Positions 25,279 through 34,082 of a stretch of DNA of 64,000 bases are shown here, piece after piece. The position numbers were made by a program, and so were the translations under genes. The stretch's first letter is position 1, and the number at the start of each line of letters is the position of its first letter. Under the pieces are notes generated by a model. The model searched no databases. It saw only the letters and a list, made by a program, of their open reading frames with translations, and had not been told where the DNA came from. This stretch comes from SB11 sp965249955 (GTDB taxonomy: Bacteria > Bacteroidota > Bacteroidia > UBA8524). The stretch is from contig OZ252261.1 of NCBI GenBank assembly GCA_965249955.1, positions 1,364,001 to 1,428,000 on the forward strand. The letters run 5' to 3'.

Positions 25279-25687
25279 TTCCTTTTCCGTCTATTGTTAA
25301 ATATGGATTATAGGCTATTTCCCAAAGGTTCTCGTCAGGGTCGGCTATGTAGCCGCTATATCCGCCCCAAAAAACCTCTTCGGGGGCTTTTACAATTTTC
25401 ACTACTTTGGTTTCCATATCAGCAAAAATAGTATCTACTTCTTCTTTACTTCGGGTAACGTAGGCCAAAGTAAATGCTTTAAAGCCACTTCCTTTATGAT
25501 TCACCAAAGCATCTTCGGCCAGTTTTTCGGCACTATATAGGCCAAGTTGTATACCATTAAGCTGAAAAAAGCTAATATCATCATTGCTGGCACTTAGTTT
25601 TTTCCACCCAAATTTTTCTTCGTAAAAGGCGGTTGATGTTTTTAGGTCTTTTACACCAAGGGTTACAATTGTTAGTCGTTGTTCCAT
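25259..25687 (-). CDS. VOC-superfamily (glyoxalase/bleomycin-resistance-like) protein
   Basis: The 142-residue protein starts MEQRLTIVTLGVKDLKTSTAFYEEKFGWKK, the first beta-alpha-beta unit of the vicinal oxygen chelate fold, and ends GGYSGYIADPDENLWEIAYNP, the second unit with the Glu that is usually a metal ligand. A more distant in-frame ATG at 25723 overlaps radA coding sequence and is not favoured. It lies 16 bp after radA and overlaps acylphosphatase. Substrate unknown; the fold covers lyases, dioxygenases and antibiotic-binding proteins. Confidence 0.86.
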   Translation of the reverse strand: MEQRLTIVTLGVKDLKTSTAFYEEKFGWKKLSASNDDISFFQLNGIQLGLYSAEKLAEDALVNHKGSGFKAFTLAYVTRSKEEVDTIFADMETKVVKIVKAPEEVFWGGYSGYIADPDENLWEIAYNPYLTIDGKGNAIETS

Positions 25688-25703
25688 AATTTTTTTTTTT
25701 GAT

Positions 25704-27074
25704 TTACCCAAAAAGCAGCTCAAAGGCTTCTTCTATTTTGCCTACGGCCTGTATTTTTATTTTTGGTTTGATAAGCTCCAAACCCTTTTGGTTGAATTTG
25801 GAAATAAATATGGTATCAAAACCCAATTTTTCAGCCTCTAAAATCCGTTGTTCTATACGGCTAACCGAGCGTATTTCGCCACTAAGTCCAACCTCAGCAG
25901 CAAAAGCTGTTTTGGGCGATATGCTTATATCTTCGTACGATGATAGTATGGCCGTTACAATAGCAAGATCAGTTCCGGGGTCTTCAATCTTCAATCCCCC
26001 AGCTATATTTATAAATACATCTTGCAGGCCTAATTTAAAACCGCAGCGTTTTTCAAGCACGGCCAGCAGCATATTCAGTCGGCGAAGATCAAACCCATTG
26101 CTATTGCGTTGCGGTGTGCCGTATACAGCACTGCTCACCAAAGCCTGTGTTTCTATTAATAATGGCCTTGCCCCCTCTAGCGAGGCACAAATGGCAATGC
26201 CGCTAAGGTTGTCGTCTTTTTGGGTAATAAGTATTTCGCTGGGGTTGCTCACCTCACGCAAGCCACTTTGCACCATCTCATAAATGCCCAATTCTGATGT
26301 CGATCCAAAACGGTTTTTAGTAGTACGCAGCAAACGGTAAGTATTGTGTCGGTCGCCCTCAAACTGCAACACAGTATCCACCATGTGCTCTAATATTTTG
26401 GGGCCTGCTATGCTGCCGTCTTTAGTTATATGCCCGATAAGAAAAACAGGGGTGTGTGTTTCTTTTGCAAAACGCAGCAACTCGCCCGCGCATTCTTTTA
26501 TTTGGCTAATGCTACCCGGTGTACTGTCTACCAACGATGAATGTAGAGTTTGTATCGAATCGGTAATAACCACATCAGGTACTACTTCTTTTATAGTAGT
26601 AAAAATATCATCCAACGATGTTTCGGTAAACACAAAACAATTTTCATTGGCTATACCTACACGGTCGGCACGATTTTTTATTTGTATCGCACTTTCTTCA
26701 CCACTTATATATAATACCTTAAAGTTGGCTTTTAATGCCATTTGCAGCAAAAGGGTACTTTTCCCTATACCGGGTTCGCCACCCAAAAGCACTAAGCTAC
26801 CGGGCATAATTCCACCGCCCAATACTCTGTTTAGCTCGTTGTCGGGCGTTGCAATACGCTCACCACTAAGGGCTTCAACACTTTGTATGGGTATTGATAC
26901 TGCTTTTTTGCTGTGCTCGGTTTTTTTATACGATTTTTGATATGCTGGTTTGTCTTTATGGATTATTTCTTCCACAAAAGTGTTCCATTGCCCACAGCTG
27001 GGGCACTTCCCTATCCACTTTGTTGATTGCGTTCCGCAATTCTGACAAAAAAATGACTTTTGTACCTTCGACAT
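25704..27074 (-). CDS. radA: DNA repair protein RadA
   Basis: RadA is a RecA-like, Lon-domain helicase-type motor that aids branch migration in recombination. The 456-residue protein has a four-Cys zinc finger (FFCQNCG and GKCPSCGQW, residues about 9-29), Walker A GGEPGIGKSTLL, Walker B-like VVITDSIQ, the RadA-specific KNRFGSTSELGIYEM motif and a C-terminal Lon-protease-like domain with ICASLEGARP and AAEVGLSGEIRSV. Length is standard (about 455). It is the first gene of a group with the VOC and acylphosphatase genes. Confidence 0.96.
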   Translation of the reverse strand: MSKVQKSFFCQNCGTQSTKWIGKCPSCGQWNTFVEEIIHKDKPAYQKSYKKTEHSKKAVSIPIQSVEALSGERIATPDNELNRVLGGGIMPGSLVLLGGEPGIGKSTLLLQMALKANFKVLYISGEESAIQIKNRADRVGIANENCFVFTETSLDDIFTTIKEVVPDVVITDSIQTLHSSLVDSTPGSISQIKECAGELLRFAKETHTPVFLIGHITKDGSIAGPKILEHMVDTVLQFEGDRHNTYRLLRTTKNRFGSTSELGIYEMVQSGLREVSNPSEILITQKDDNLSGIAICASLEGARPLLIETQALVSSAVYGTPQRNSNGFDLRRLNMLLAVLEKRCGFKLGLQDVFINIAGGLKIEDPGTDLAIVTAILSSYEDISISPKTAFAAEVGLSGEIRSVSRIEQRILEAEKLGFDTIFISKFNQKGLELIKPKIKIQAVGKIEEAFELLFG

Positions 27075-27180
27075 TTACGTTGTATACAACAAATGAACGC
27101 AAATTTGAGTCGTTAACGGAAGATATGTACTATAAAACCAAAAAAAACTTTGAATTAATACGTGGTACAGTAAATTTTTC

Positions 27181-27188
27181 TATTTTTG
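27181..27188 (+). promoter_or_regulatory. Promoter -7 box of the Exb operon
   Basis: TATTTTTG matches TAnnTTTG and is 33 bp before the ATG at 27222. Confidence 0.7.
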
Positions 27189-27221
27189 CCTCAATTCAAT
27201 AAAACTAACTTACTTGTTTGT

Positions 27222-28028
27222 ATGAAAAAACTATTCGCTTTATTACTGGTAACAACACTTGTGTTTTTCCAAGCAACATCAGTAATTGCCCAAGACTCAA
27301 CTGTAAAAACTGACACTGGTGCACAAGCTGCTGCGCCTGCTGAAAAAGAAGAAGCAGCACCATCTGAAGAGCCTGCTGCTGCAGCACCTGCCAAAGCTGA
27401 AGGCTTACAGGTAATTAAAAATAAATTTATCGAAGGTGATCCTGTGTGGATGACTCCCGTATTGATTTGTTTGATTTTAGGTTTAGCAATTGCTATTGAA
27501 AGAATATTAACTCTTAGCTTTTCTACTACTAACACTAAAAAATTTATGAGCAATGTTGAAGACGCTCTTAATAGTGGTGGTGTAGAAGCTGCAAAAGAAG
27601 TTTGCCGCAACACACGTGGCCCTATTGCTTCTATATACTACCAAGGTCTTGACCGTGCCGATGAAGGCATTGAAATAGTAGAAAAATCAGTAGTTTCTTA
27701 TGGCTCTGTTCAAATGGGTCAAATGGAAAAAGGTTTAGTTTGGCTTAACCTGTTTATTGCTCTTGCCCCTATGTTGGGTTTCTTGGGTACAGTAATCGGG
27801 ATGATTGCAGCCTTTGATGCGATAGCCGCTGCAGGTGATATTTCTCCGGCCGTTGTGGCAGGTGGTATCAAGATAGCACTTTTAACAACTGTTGCCGGTT
27901 TGATAGTAGCTATCATACTTCAAATATTCTATAATGCCATCGTAACTAAAGTTGATTCTATGGTTAACACTATGGAAGATGCTTCTATCTCATTGATAGA
28001 CATGTTGGTTAAAAAGAATTCTAAGTAA
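27222..28028 (+). CDS. exbB: ExbB/TolQ/MotA-type proton channel
   Basis: The 268-residue inner-membrane protein drives TonB (or Tol) with the proton gradient together with ExbD. It has an N-terminal signal-like segment (cleavage near VIAQ), an Ala/Glu/Pro-rich linker (about 30-65), then three transmembrane helices near 78-98, 177-200 and 218-242 with the family motifs IALAPMLGFLGTVIGMI and GGIKIALLTTVAGL. The ATG at 27222 is chosen because an upstream in-frame codon at 27186 overlaps the TATTTTTG promoter box. It heads a four-gene operon. It could equally serve a Tol system. Confidence 0.92.
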   Translation: MKKLFALLLVTTLVFFQATSVIAQDSTVKTDTGAQAAAPAEKEEAAPSEEPAAAAPAKAEGLQVIKNKFIEGDPVWMTPVLICLILGLAIAIERILTLSFSTTNTKKFMSNVEDALNSGGVEAAKEVCRNTRGPIASIYYQGLDRADEGIEIVEKSVVSYGSVQMGQMEKGLVWLNLFIALAPMLGFLGTVIGMIAAFDAIAAAGDISPAVVAGGIKIALLTTVAGLIVAIILQIFYNAIVTKVDSMVNTMEDASISLIDMLVKKNSK

Positions 28029-28054
28029 TCCGTTCCATCTAAAACAAAAATATT

Positions 28055-28525
28055 ATGTCACCAAAAAGAATAATAACAATAGCATTCTATGTATTGGTGC
28101 TCATCATTTCAGTAGTGGGCTTTGCTAAAATATTTAGCTCGTCTGCACTAGGTTCAGCACCTGAAGTGATGCTTGATGATGAAGGAATACAATCGGGCAC
28201 TGGTCTACTTATAGTCCTGTCTATAATCCTTATCTCTGTAATAGCAGCAGTTACATTTTTATTAGGCCCAGTGCTTAATATTATACAAAACCCAAAAGGT
28301 TTTTTACGCTCACTAGTGGGTGTAGGTGTTTTGTTAGTAGTATTTTTTATAGGATACGCTATGGCCGGTAACGAGGTTACACCTATATACCAAGCAATGG
28401 GTATTGATACTCCCGGAAAATCTCAAATGATAGGCGGTGTGCTTAATGCCACCTACGCATTTATGCTTTTCGGTATATTATCATACGCATACAGTAGCGT
28501 AAACAGCTTATTAAAACAACTATAA
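28055..28525 (+). CDS. Small membrane protein inside the Exb operon
   Basis: The 156-residue protein has four predicted helices (about 5-25, 48-72, 84-104 and 128-148) and little else; no motif is recognised. It sits 26 bp after exbB and one base before the first exbD, so it is very likely part of the same energising complex or its assembly. Position between ExbB and ExbD is commonly seen in Bacteroidota, but I do not know of an assigned role. Confidence 0.82.
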   Translation: MSPKRIITIAFYVLVLIISVVGFAKIFSSSALGSAPEVMLDDEGIQSGTGLLIVLSIILISVIAAVTFLLGPVLNIIQNPKGFLRSLVGVGVLLVVFFIGYAMAGNEVTPIYQAMGIDTPGKSQMIGGVLNATYAFMLFGILSYAYSSVNSLLKQL

Positions 28526-28526
28526 T

Positions 28527-29072
28527 ATGGCTCGTAAAAAAAGAAGTACCCCGGAAATAAATGCAGGTTCGATGGCTGATATAGCCTTCTTGTTATTGAT
28601 TTTCTTTTTGGTAACCACAACAATGGATACTGATACCGGGTTGCGTGCCTTGTTGCCCCCGATGCCTGAGATTGATAACCCTCCACCGCCATTCAACAAA
28701 CGCAACGTGTTTGAAATACGTATCAACTCGGGAAACCAGTTGTTGGTTGAAGGAGAATTAAGAGATATTAGTCAGTTGGAAGACCTTACTGTAAAGTTTA
28801 TTACTAATAACGGTAAAGATGAAACATTGTCTGATAATCCACAAAAAGCAATAGTTTCATTGCAAAACGATAGGGGAACGGACTATAATATATATGTGCA
28901 AGTGCAAGACCGTTTAAGGTTGGCCTATAACAAAGTAAGGGATAGGGCAGCACAAGCTAAGTATGGTCGCGACTATAAATCTTTAACGGATTCTGAGCAA
29001 AAGATTATCCGTGAAGAGTACCCACAAAAAATATCGGAAGCAGAACCTAAAGATATAGGAGGAGCAGAATAA
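28527..29072 (+). CDS. exbD: ExbD/TolR-family protein 1
   Basis: The 181-residue protein has a short basic N terminus (MARKKRSTPEINAGSMADI), one transmembrane helix (AFLLLIFFLVTTTM) preceded by the Asp that carries protons in this family, and a periplasmic domain that is somewhat longer than usual, with a charged C-terminal extension containing RDRAAQAKYGRDYKSL. It overlaps the next exbD by one base. It works with ExbB to energise TonB receptors such as the one at 22708. Confidence 0.92.
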   Translation: MARKKRSTPEINAGSMADIAFLLLIFFLVTTTMDTDTGLRALLPPMPEIDNPPPPFNKRNVFEIRINSGNQLLVEGELRDISQLEDLTVKFITNNGKDETLSDNPQKAIVSLQNDRGTDYNIYVQVQDRLRLAYNKVRDRAAQAKYGRDYKSLTDSEQKIIREEYPQKISEAEPKDIGGAE

Positions 29073-29542
29073 TGTCAAAATTCAGAAAAAAGAAAGCTGA
29101 AGGCGGAGGCGCCATTTCAACTGCCTCGTTGCCCGATATCGTGTTTATGCTTTTATTCTTCTTTATGGTTACCACCACCATGCGTGAGGTTACCCTAAAA
29201 GTAAAAGTAAATACTCCGCAAGCTGTTGATGTTGAAAAACTTGAACGCAAATCGGCAACCAGTTATATATACGTTGGCCCTCCTGTTGATGAACGTTTAG
29301 GTACTGCATCACGTATACAATTAAACGATCAATTGGCATTTCCGGGTCAAATACGCCAGTTTTTAGAAACTGAAAAAGCACAAATACACCCTGTTGATTT
29401 GCCAAAGTTTGCTATATCTATAAAAGCTGACGTAAAAGCTAAAATGGGTGTAGTAACCGATGTGAAACAAGAGCTGCGTAAAGCAAGCGTGTTTAAATTG
29501 TACTATTCGTCAAAAAAACGCACCGCAGGCCCAGGCTTGTAG
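29072..29542 (+). CDS. exbD: ExbD/TolR-family protein 2
   Basis: The 156-residue paralogue starts MSKFRKKKAEGGGAISTASLPD and has one helix (IVFMLLFFFMVTTTM) with the family Asp just before it. The periplasmic part is shorter than in the first ExbD and ends KLYYSSKKRTAGPGL. Two ExbD types in one operon suggest a mixed or alternative stator. A good terminator follows 20 bp after the stop. Confidence 0.92.
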   Translation: MSKFRKKKAEGGGAISTASLPDIVFMLLFFFMVTTTMREVTLKVKVNTPQAVDVEKLERKSATSYIYVGPPVDERLGTASRIQLNDQLAFPGQIRQFLETEKAQIHPVDLPKFAISIKADVKAKMGVVTDVKQELRKASVFKLYYSSKKRTAGPGL

Positions 29543-29561
29543 TTAATTATATTGAATTTGT

Positions 29562-29596
29562 AAAAAATCCATCACTAGCCCGTGATGGATTTTTTA
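29562..29596 (+). terminator. Terminator of the Exb operon
   Basis: CCATCAC (29569-29575) and GTGATGG (29582-29588) with an A-tract before and TTTTTT after form an intrinsic terminator. Confidence 0.85.
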
Positions 29597-29612
29597 TTTT
29601 ATAGACAGTTAA

Positions 29613-30065
29613 ATGAAGGCGGTAATACAACGTGTTAGTCAAGCATCTGTAAGTATTCACAATACTGTACATTGTACAATTGGCAAAGGTGTTCTGATTT
29701 TATTGGGTATTGAAGATGCCGACGGAGCGGAAGATATTGAATGGCTGTGCAACAAAATTGTAGCCTTGCGTATTTTTGATGATGAAGGCGGAGTAATGAA
29801 CCTTAGTTTAAAAGATATTAATGGTGAACTTTTGTTGGTAAGCCAATTTACTTTGCACGCAGCTGTAAAAAAAGGCAACCGTCCTTCGTATATTCATGCT
29901 GCAAAACCCGAAATTGCTATACCTTTGTACGAGGCAACGGCAAATACCTTAACCAATTTATTGGGAAAACCAGTGCAAACAGGTGTTTTTGGCGCTGATA
30001 TGCAAGTGGGCTTAACAAATGATGGTCCTGTAACAATTATTATTGACACAAAAAACAAAGTATAA
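29613..30065 (+). CDS. dtd: D-aminoacyl-tRNA deacylase
   Basis: The enzyme removes D-amino acids (and glycine from tRNA-Ala) mis-attached to tRNA. The 150-residue protein starts MKAVIQRVSQASVSI and has the catalytic SQFTL motif and the conserved Gly-Pro segment NDGPVTI, both required in this family. Length is standard. In most homologues the residue after SQFTL is Tyr; here it is His (SQFTLHAAVKKGNRPSY). It is followed 14 bp later by the retropepsin-like gene and probably co-transcribed. Confidence 0.95.
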   Translation: MKAVIQRVSQASVSIHNTVHCTIGKGVLILLGIEDADGAEDIEWLCNKIVALRIFDDEGGVMNLSLKDINGELLLVSQFTLHAAVKKGNRPSYIHAAKPEIAIPLYEATANTLTNLLGKPVQTGVFGADMQVGLTNDGPVTIIIDTKNKV

Positions 30066-30079
30066 AAGTATACAGGTGC

Positions 30080-30571
30080 ATGAGTAAAAAAACCAAACAT
30101 AAACTAGGCTGGAAGGATAAGATTGATTTTGTTGACTTTGGCTTAGAGAATGTAGAGGTAAAAACCGACACGGGAGCAACAACCTCGGTACTGCACTGTA
30201 GCAGTATAGAGCTGGTAAAACGTTACCGTAAACAATATGTTAAGTTTATACCCTTAGACGAATCGTTTGAGCAATTTAAGGGTAAAGAGTTTACCTTGCC
30301 TTTCCATAGAGAAATGAGAATAAAAAACTCGTTTGGACAGGAAGAAAACCGCTACATTGTACCCACAACAGTAAAAATGTTTGGAAAGCTGTACAATATG
30401 GAAATATCATTGCGAGATAGATCGAACCTTGAGTACCCTGTTTTATTGGGCAGACGTTTTATTCGCGGAAAATTTATTGTTGATGTGTCGAAAGCAAACA
30501 TGTCGTATAAAAGAAAAATTAAAAAAACACTGGTTACCCCTACTACTGAAAAAAAAATACCACTGGCATAA
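30080..30571 (+). CDS. RimK-linked retropepsin-like protease (ATP-dependent zinc protease family)
   Basis: The 163-residue protein contains KTDTGATTSVLHC near residues 30-42, the aspartic protease active-site pattern (Asp-Thr-Gly), and YPVLLGRRFIRGKFIVDVS near the C end, the second conserved block of this family (PF05618-type). Related proteins are often beside rimK and are thought to process polyglutamate tails or related ligase products, but the function is not settled. It precedes rimK by 17 bp, so it may trim or regulate the ligase product. One active-site Asp is visible, so it would act as a dimer. Confidence 0.85.
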   Translation: MSKKTKHKLGWKDKIDFVDFGLENVEVKTDTGATTSVLHCSSIELVKRYRKQYVKFIPLDESFEQFKGKEFTLPFHREMRIKNSFGQEENRYIVPTTVKMFGKLYNMEISLRDRSNLEYPVLLGRRFIRGKFIVDVSKANMSYKRKIKKTLVTPTTEKKIPLA

Positions 30572-30588
30572 GCCTTTGGTTTCTCTAA

Positions 30589-31497
30589 ATGAAAATTACA
30601 ATTCTTTCGCGCAACGCCAACTTGTACTCTACCCGCAGATTGATAGAGGCAGGTCAACAAAAAGGTCATATTGTTGAGGTATACAATCACCTCGACTGCT
30701 ATGTTGGCCTAAAACAAGGGAAACCTACTATTCATCACAAAGGCACCGTAATAACAGGTGTTGATGCAGTAATTCCTCGCATTGGCTCATCAGTAACATT
30801 TTACGGTACTGCCATTGTTCGCCAATTTGAGATGATGAAGGTATTTTGTGCCAACGGAAGTATGGCTGTTACCCGCTCACGCGATAAGCTGCGCAGTATG
30901 CAATTGCTTTCTCGCGACGGATTGGGTATGCCCGCCACCGTTTTTGCACACAACAGTAATAATATTAACGACTTGCTTGATATGGTAGGCGGTGTGCCTG
31001 TAGTAATAAAACTACTTGAAGGCACACAAGGTATAGGCGTAATGCTTGCCGAAACCAAAAAAGCTGCTAAAGCAATTTTAGAAGCCTTTTACGGCATAGA
31101 AAAGAATGTTTTGGTGCAAGAGTACATAGCAGAAGCTAAAGGAGCAGATATACGCGCCATTGTAGTTGGTAATGAGGTGGTAGGTGCAATGAAACGTCAA
31201 GCCCTTGAGGGCGAGTTTCGCTCAAACTTGCACCGTGGTGGCACTGCCAAAGCAATAAAGCTAACCCGCCTTGAAAAAGAGACAGCGTTGAAAGCTGCTA
31301 AATCTATGGGATTAAACATAGCAGGGGTTGATTTGCTGCAAAGTGAACGTGGCCCATTAGTGCTTGAGGTAAACTCATCTCCCGGCCTTGAGGGTATTGA
31401 GAAAGCCACAGGCAAAGATATTGCTATGAAAATTATTGACTTTGTAGAACTTAAAGCCCAAAGTCCTAAAGGGGCTAAAGATAAAGTGGGAGCGTAA
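30589..31497 (+). CDS. rimK: RimK-type ATP-grasp alpha-L-glutamate ligase
   Basis: The 302-residue ATP-grasp enzyme adds glutamate residues to a carboxylate acceptor, classically ribosomal protein S6 in E. coli. It has VIKLLEGTQGIGVMLAET (ATP-binding Lys and Gly-rich loop), EYIAEAKGADIRAIVVG, and the metal-binding ending GPLVLEVNSSPGLEGIEKATG. Length matches E. coli RimK (about 300). It is last in a dtd-protease-rimK group and closed by a strong terminator. Whether S6 is the target here is inferred from the family. Confidence 0.93.
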   Translation: MKITILSRNANLYSTRRLIEAGQQKGHIVEVYNHLDCYVGLKQGKPTIHHKGTVITGVDAVIPRIGSSVTFYGTAIVRQFEMMKVFCANGSMAVTRSRDKLRSMQLLSRDGLGMPATVFAHNSNNINDLLDMVGGVPVVIKLLEGTQGIGVMLAETKKAAKAILEAFYGIEKNVLVQEYIAEAKGADIRAIVVGNEVVGAMKRQALEGEFRSNLHRGGTAKAIKLTRLEKETALKAAKSMGLNIAGVDLLQSERGPLVLEVNSSPGLEGIEKATGKDIAMKIIDFVELKAQSPKGAKDKVGA

Positions 31498-31519
31498 TTT
31501 CGCTTCTTAACGATCTAAA

Positions 31520-31556
31520 AGAAAAGCCCTGTACAATATTTGTACAGGGCTTTTCT
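31520..31556. terminator. Bidirectional terminator between rimK and purF-like gene
   Basis: A 17-bp perfect inverted repeat (31520-31536 and 31540-31556) with loop TAT and A/T runs at both ends can stop transcription from both sides. Confidence 0.88.
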
Positions 31557-31592
31557 ATTGGGTTTTATCTTTAGGGTAAAGCAAACACAGGC

Positions 31593-33476
31593 TTAGTAAG
31601 CCCTCTCACTACTACCGCTATAGTAGTTTATAAAAGCTTTGTTGGCTACCCTTGTACCCCCCGGTGTGGGGTAGTTTCCTGTAAAATACCAATCGCCTTT
31701 GTGGTTTGGGCAAGCAGTGTGCAGGTTGCTTATAGATTGATAAATAATATCTACCTCAGCATTAATATCAGTTGGGGTAAGCGTTTTTACAATTTTATCC
31801 GTTATTTGGTCGGTAGTAAACAAGGCATACAGTTCTTTTACCACATTCACCATTTCCTCAGGTGGTTTTTTCATTTCCTCCAAAGCTTTAGCATATACCT
31901 CCTCCAATTTATGGGTCAAGTTATTCTCCTCTATCAACTCTATCATGGCCTTAAAGGCAACAAAGTCTTTTAGTTTCGACATATCTATACCATAACAATC
32001 GGGATAGCGTATTTGCGGTGCCGAAGACACAATGATGATTTTTTTAGGGTTCAACCTATCCAAAATCCTCAAAATGCTCATCTTCAAAGTATTTCCACGT
32101 ACAATAGAATCATCAACCACAACAAGTGTGTCTGATTTTTTTACCAGCCCGTAAGTAATATCGTATACCTGCCCTATCAAGTCTTCTCTATTACTGTCTT
32201 CTGTAATAAAGGTACGCAGCTTCTCATCTTTATGTACAATTTTATCCCTGCGCGGTTGTAATTTCAATAAAACATCTAACTCTTCCTCAGTCATACTTCG
32301 GTTAGCTAGTATTTGCTGTTTTTTAAACCAACTTAGGTATTCATTCACCCCATCCATCATACCATAAAAACTGGTAGCAGCAGTATTGGGTATATAACTA
32401 AATATAGTATTATTAAAGTCGTAATCTACTTTGCGCAACACTTTCTCAGCTACCTGATGGCCAAGGCTTTTGCGCTCTTTGTAAATATCTCTATCGTTAC
32501 CTTTTGAGAAGTAAATACGCTCAAACGTGCACGAAAGTTGCTCAACGCGGGGTAAAATTTCTTCTTCTTTTATTTCTCCGTTTTTGCGCACAATAAGTGC
32601 ACTACCGGGAGTTATTTCTTTTACCTCGTCGATAGGGGCATTGAATACTGTTTGTATTGCCGAGCGTTCGCTGGCTGCTACGCAAACTTCATCATCAACG
32701 TAATAAAACGCGGGACGTATACCCGCAGGATCGCGAAGTATAAAAGCATCACCATGCCCTATCATCCCTATCATAGTAAAACCGCCGTCAATTGCTTTAA
32801 ACGAGCGTTTTAGTATTTGTGGTATGTTTATCTCTTCGCGTATCTTATCAGATATTTGGCGATGCGTAAGGTTGCCTTTATAACGGTGATAAATGTCGCC
32901 AACCTCATCGTCTAAAAAGTGCCCGATTTTTTCAAGCATCAAAATAGTATCGGCCTTTTCATTGGGGTGTTGTCCCAACTCTACCAGTTGATTAAACAAA
33001 TCATCAACGTTGGTAATATTAAAGTTACCCGCCAATACAAGGTTACGGCTCATCCAGTTATTACGCCTGTAAAAAGGGTGGCATAAATCATCGGTATTGC
33101 GCGAGTAGGTTCCATAACGCAAATGCCCAAGCAATAATTCTCCTATGTAGGGTGTGTTAATTTTTAGGTAGTTAACATCATTTTTTTGCTCTGGGGTAAG
33201 GGCTTTGTAGTGCCCTGTAACATGACCAATGGTATCGGCCAAATAATTTTTTGAAGCTGTACGGTAGCGGTGTATATATTGATGACCTTCGGGTATATCA
33301 ATTTTAATACTAGCTACGCCTGCTCCGTTTTGCCCTCTGTTTTTTTGCTTAATCATAAGCATAGAGAGTTTTTCAAGTCCGTATGCAGCAGTACCGTACT
33401 TTTGTTTGTAATACTCCAAAGGCTTTAATAGCCTTATGAAGGCTACCCCGCACTCGTGTTTTATATCGTCAGTCAT
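31593..33476 (-). CDS. Amidophosphoribosyltransferase-like protein, long Bacteroidota type
   Basis: The 627-residue protein has an N-terminal Ntn glutamine amidotransferase domain (MTDDIKHECGVAF; Cys9 would be exposed as nucleophile after removal of the propeptide), with NRGQNGAGVAS and GHLRYGTYS, and a phosphoribosyltransferase domain with the PRPP loop LVVVDDSIVRGNTL near residue 460. Canonical PurF is about 470-510 residues. The extra length is in insertions in both halves and a C-terminal tail near CPNHKGDWYFTGNYPTPGG. It could be the genome's PurF or a paralogue with another amine acceptor. It is monocistronic. Confidence 0.82.
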   Translation of the reverse strand: MTDDIKHECGVAFIRLLKPLEYYKQKYGTAAYGLEKLSMLMIKQKNRGQNGAGVASIKIDIPEGHQYIHRYRTASKNYLADTIGHVTGHYKALTPEQKNDVNYLKINTPYIGELLLGHLRYGTYSRNTDDLCHPFYRRNNWMSRNLVLAGNFNITNVDDLFNQLVELGQHPNEKADTILMLEKIGHFLDDEVGDIYHRYKGNLTHRQISDKIREEINIPQILKRSFKAIDGGFTMIGMIGHGDAFILRDPAGIRPAFYYVDDEVCVAASERSAIQTVFNAPIDEVKEITPGSALIVRKNGEIKEEEILPRVEQLSCTFERIYFSKGNDRDIYKERKSLGHQVAEKVLRKVDYDFNNTIFSYIPNTAATSFYGMMDGVNEYLSWFKKQQILANRSMTEEELDVLLKLQPRRDKIVHKDEKLRTFITEDSNREDLIGQVYDITYGLVKKSDTLVVVDDSIVRGNTLKMSILRILDRLNPKKIIIVSSAPQIRYPDCYGIDMSKLKDFVAFKAMIELIEENNLTHKLEEVYAKALEEMKKPPEEMVNVVKELYALFTTDQITDKIVKTLTPTDINAEVDIIYQSISNLHTACPNHKGDWYFTGNYPTPGGTRVANKAFINYYSGSSERAY

Positions 33477-33554
33477 GGTGTTGAAGAAGCGCCAAATATA
33501 CTACTTTTAAAACGGGTAAAAAGTAATACACCTGCTTTAGTTTGGGTTTTGTAT

Positions 33555-33562
33555 TAGCTTTG
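33555..33562 (+). promoter_or_regulatory. Promoter -7 box of aroQ
   Basis: TAGCTTTG matches TAnnTTTG and lies 22 bp before the ATG at 33585. Confidence 0.7.
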
Positions 33563-33584
33563 TGTACAGGTATTATGCCAATTT

Positions 33585-34031
33585 ATGGGTAACGAAGAAA
33601 CATACAAAGTAGCAATTATAAACGGCCCCAACCTAAATCTTTTAGGGCAACGTGAGACTAGCGTTTACGGCTCAGAATCGTTTGAAGACTATTTAGAAAA
33701 ACTACGCGATAAACACAGCCATACTGACATAGAATATTTTCAAAGTAATAGCGAAGGTGAAATAATTGACAAACTGCACCAATTTGGGCAAAACTGTAAA
33801 GGTATAATTTTAAACCCAGGGGGCTATGCTCATACATCGGTAGCTATTGCCGATGCTATTGCTGCTATAAGTACACCTGTTATAGAGGTGCATATAAGCA
33901 ATGTATATGCCCGCGAAGAATACCGCCATACTATGATAACAGCATCGAAATGTGCGGGAATTATTACAGGAATGGGGCTAAACGGCTATCGCCTTGCCTT
34001 GCATTATTTGTTGCGCTATTTGAAGAAGTAG
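33585..34031 (+). CDS. aroQ: 3-dehydroquinate dehydratase, type II
   Basis: The enzyme dehydrates 3-dehydroquinate in the shikimate pathway. The 148-residue protein has INGPNLNLLGQRETSVYG with the catalytic Arg and Tyr, YFQSNSEGEIID, ILNPGGYAHTSVAIADA, and EVHISNVYAREEYRH with the conserved His and Arg. Length is standard (about 145-150). It is monocistronic, with its own promoter, and convergent with the polysaccharide ligase gene; the hairpin at 34083 separates them. Confidence 0.95.
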   Translation: MGNEETYKVAIINGPNLNLLGQRETSVYGSESFEDYLEKLRDKHSHTDIEYFQSNSEGEIIDKLHQFGQNCKGIILNPGGYAHTSVAIADAIAAISTPVIEVHISNVYAREEYRHTMITASKCAGIITGMGLNGYRLALHYLLRYLKK

Positions 34032-34082
34032 CAAGCTAATCAGCCCACACATACCCGTCTTTTCTTGGGTTTTTATATCCTG

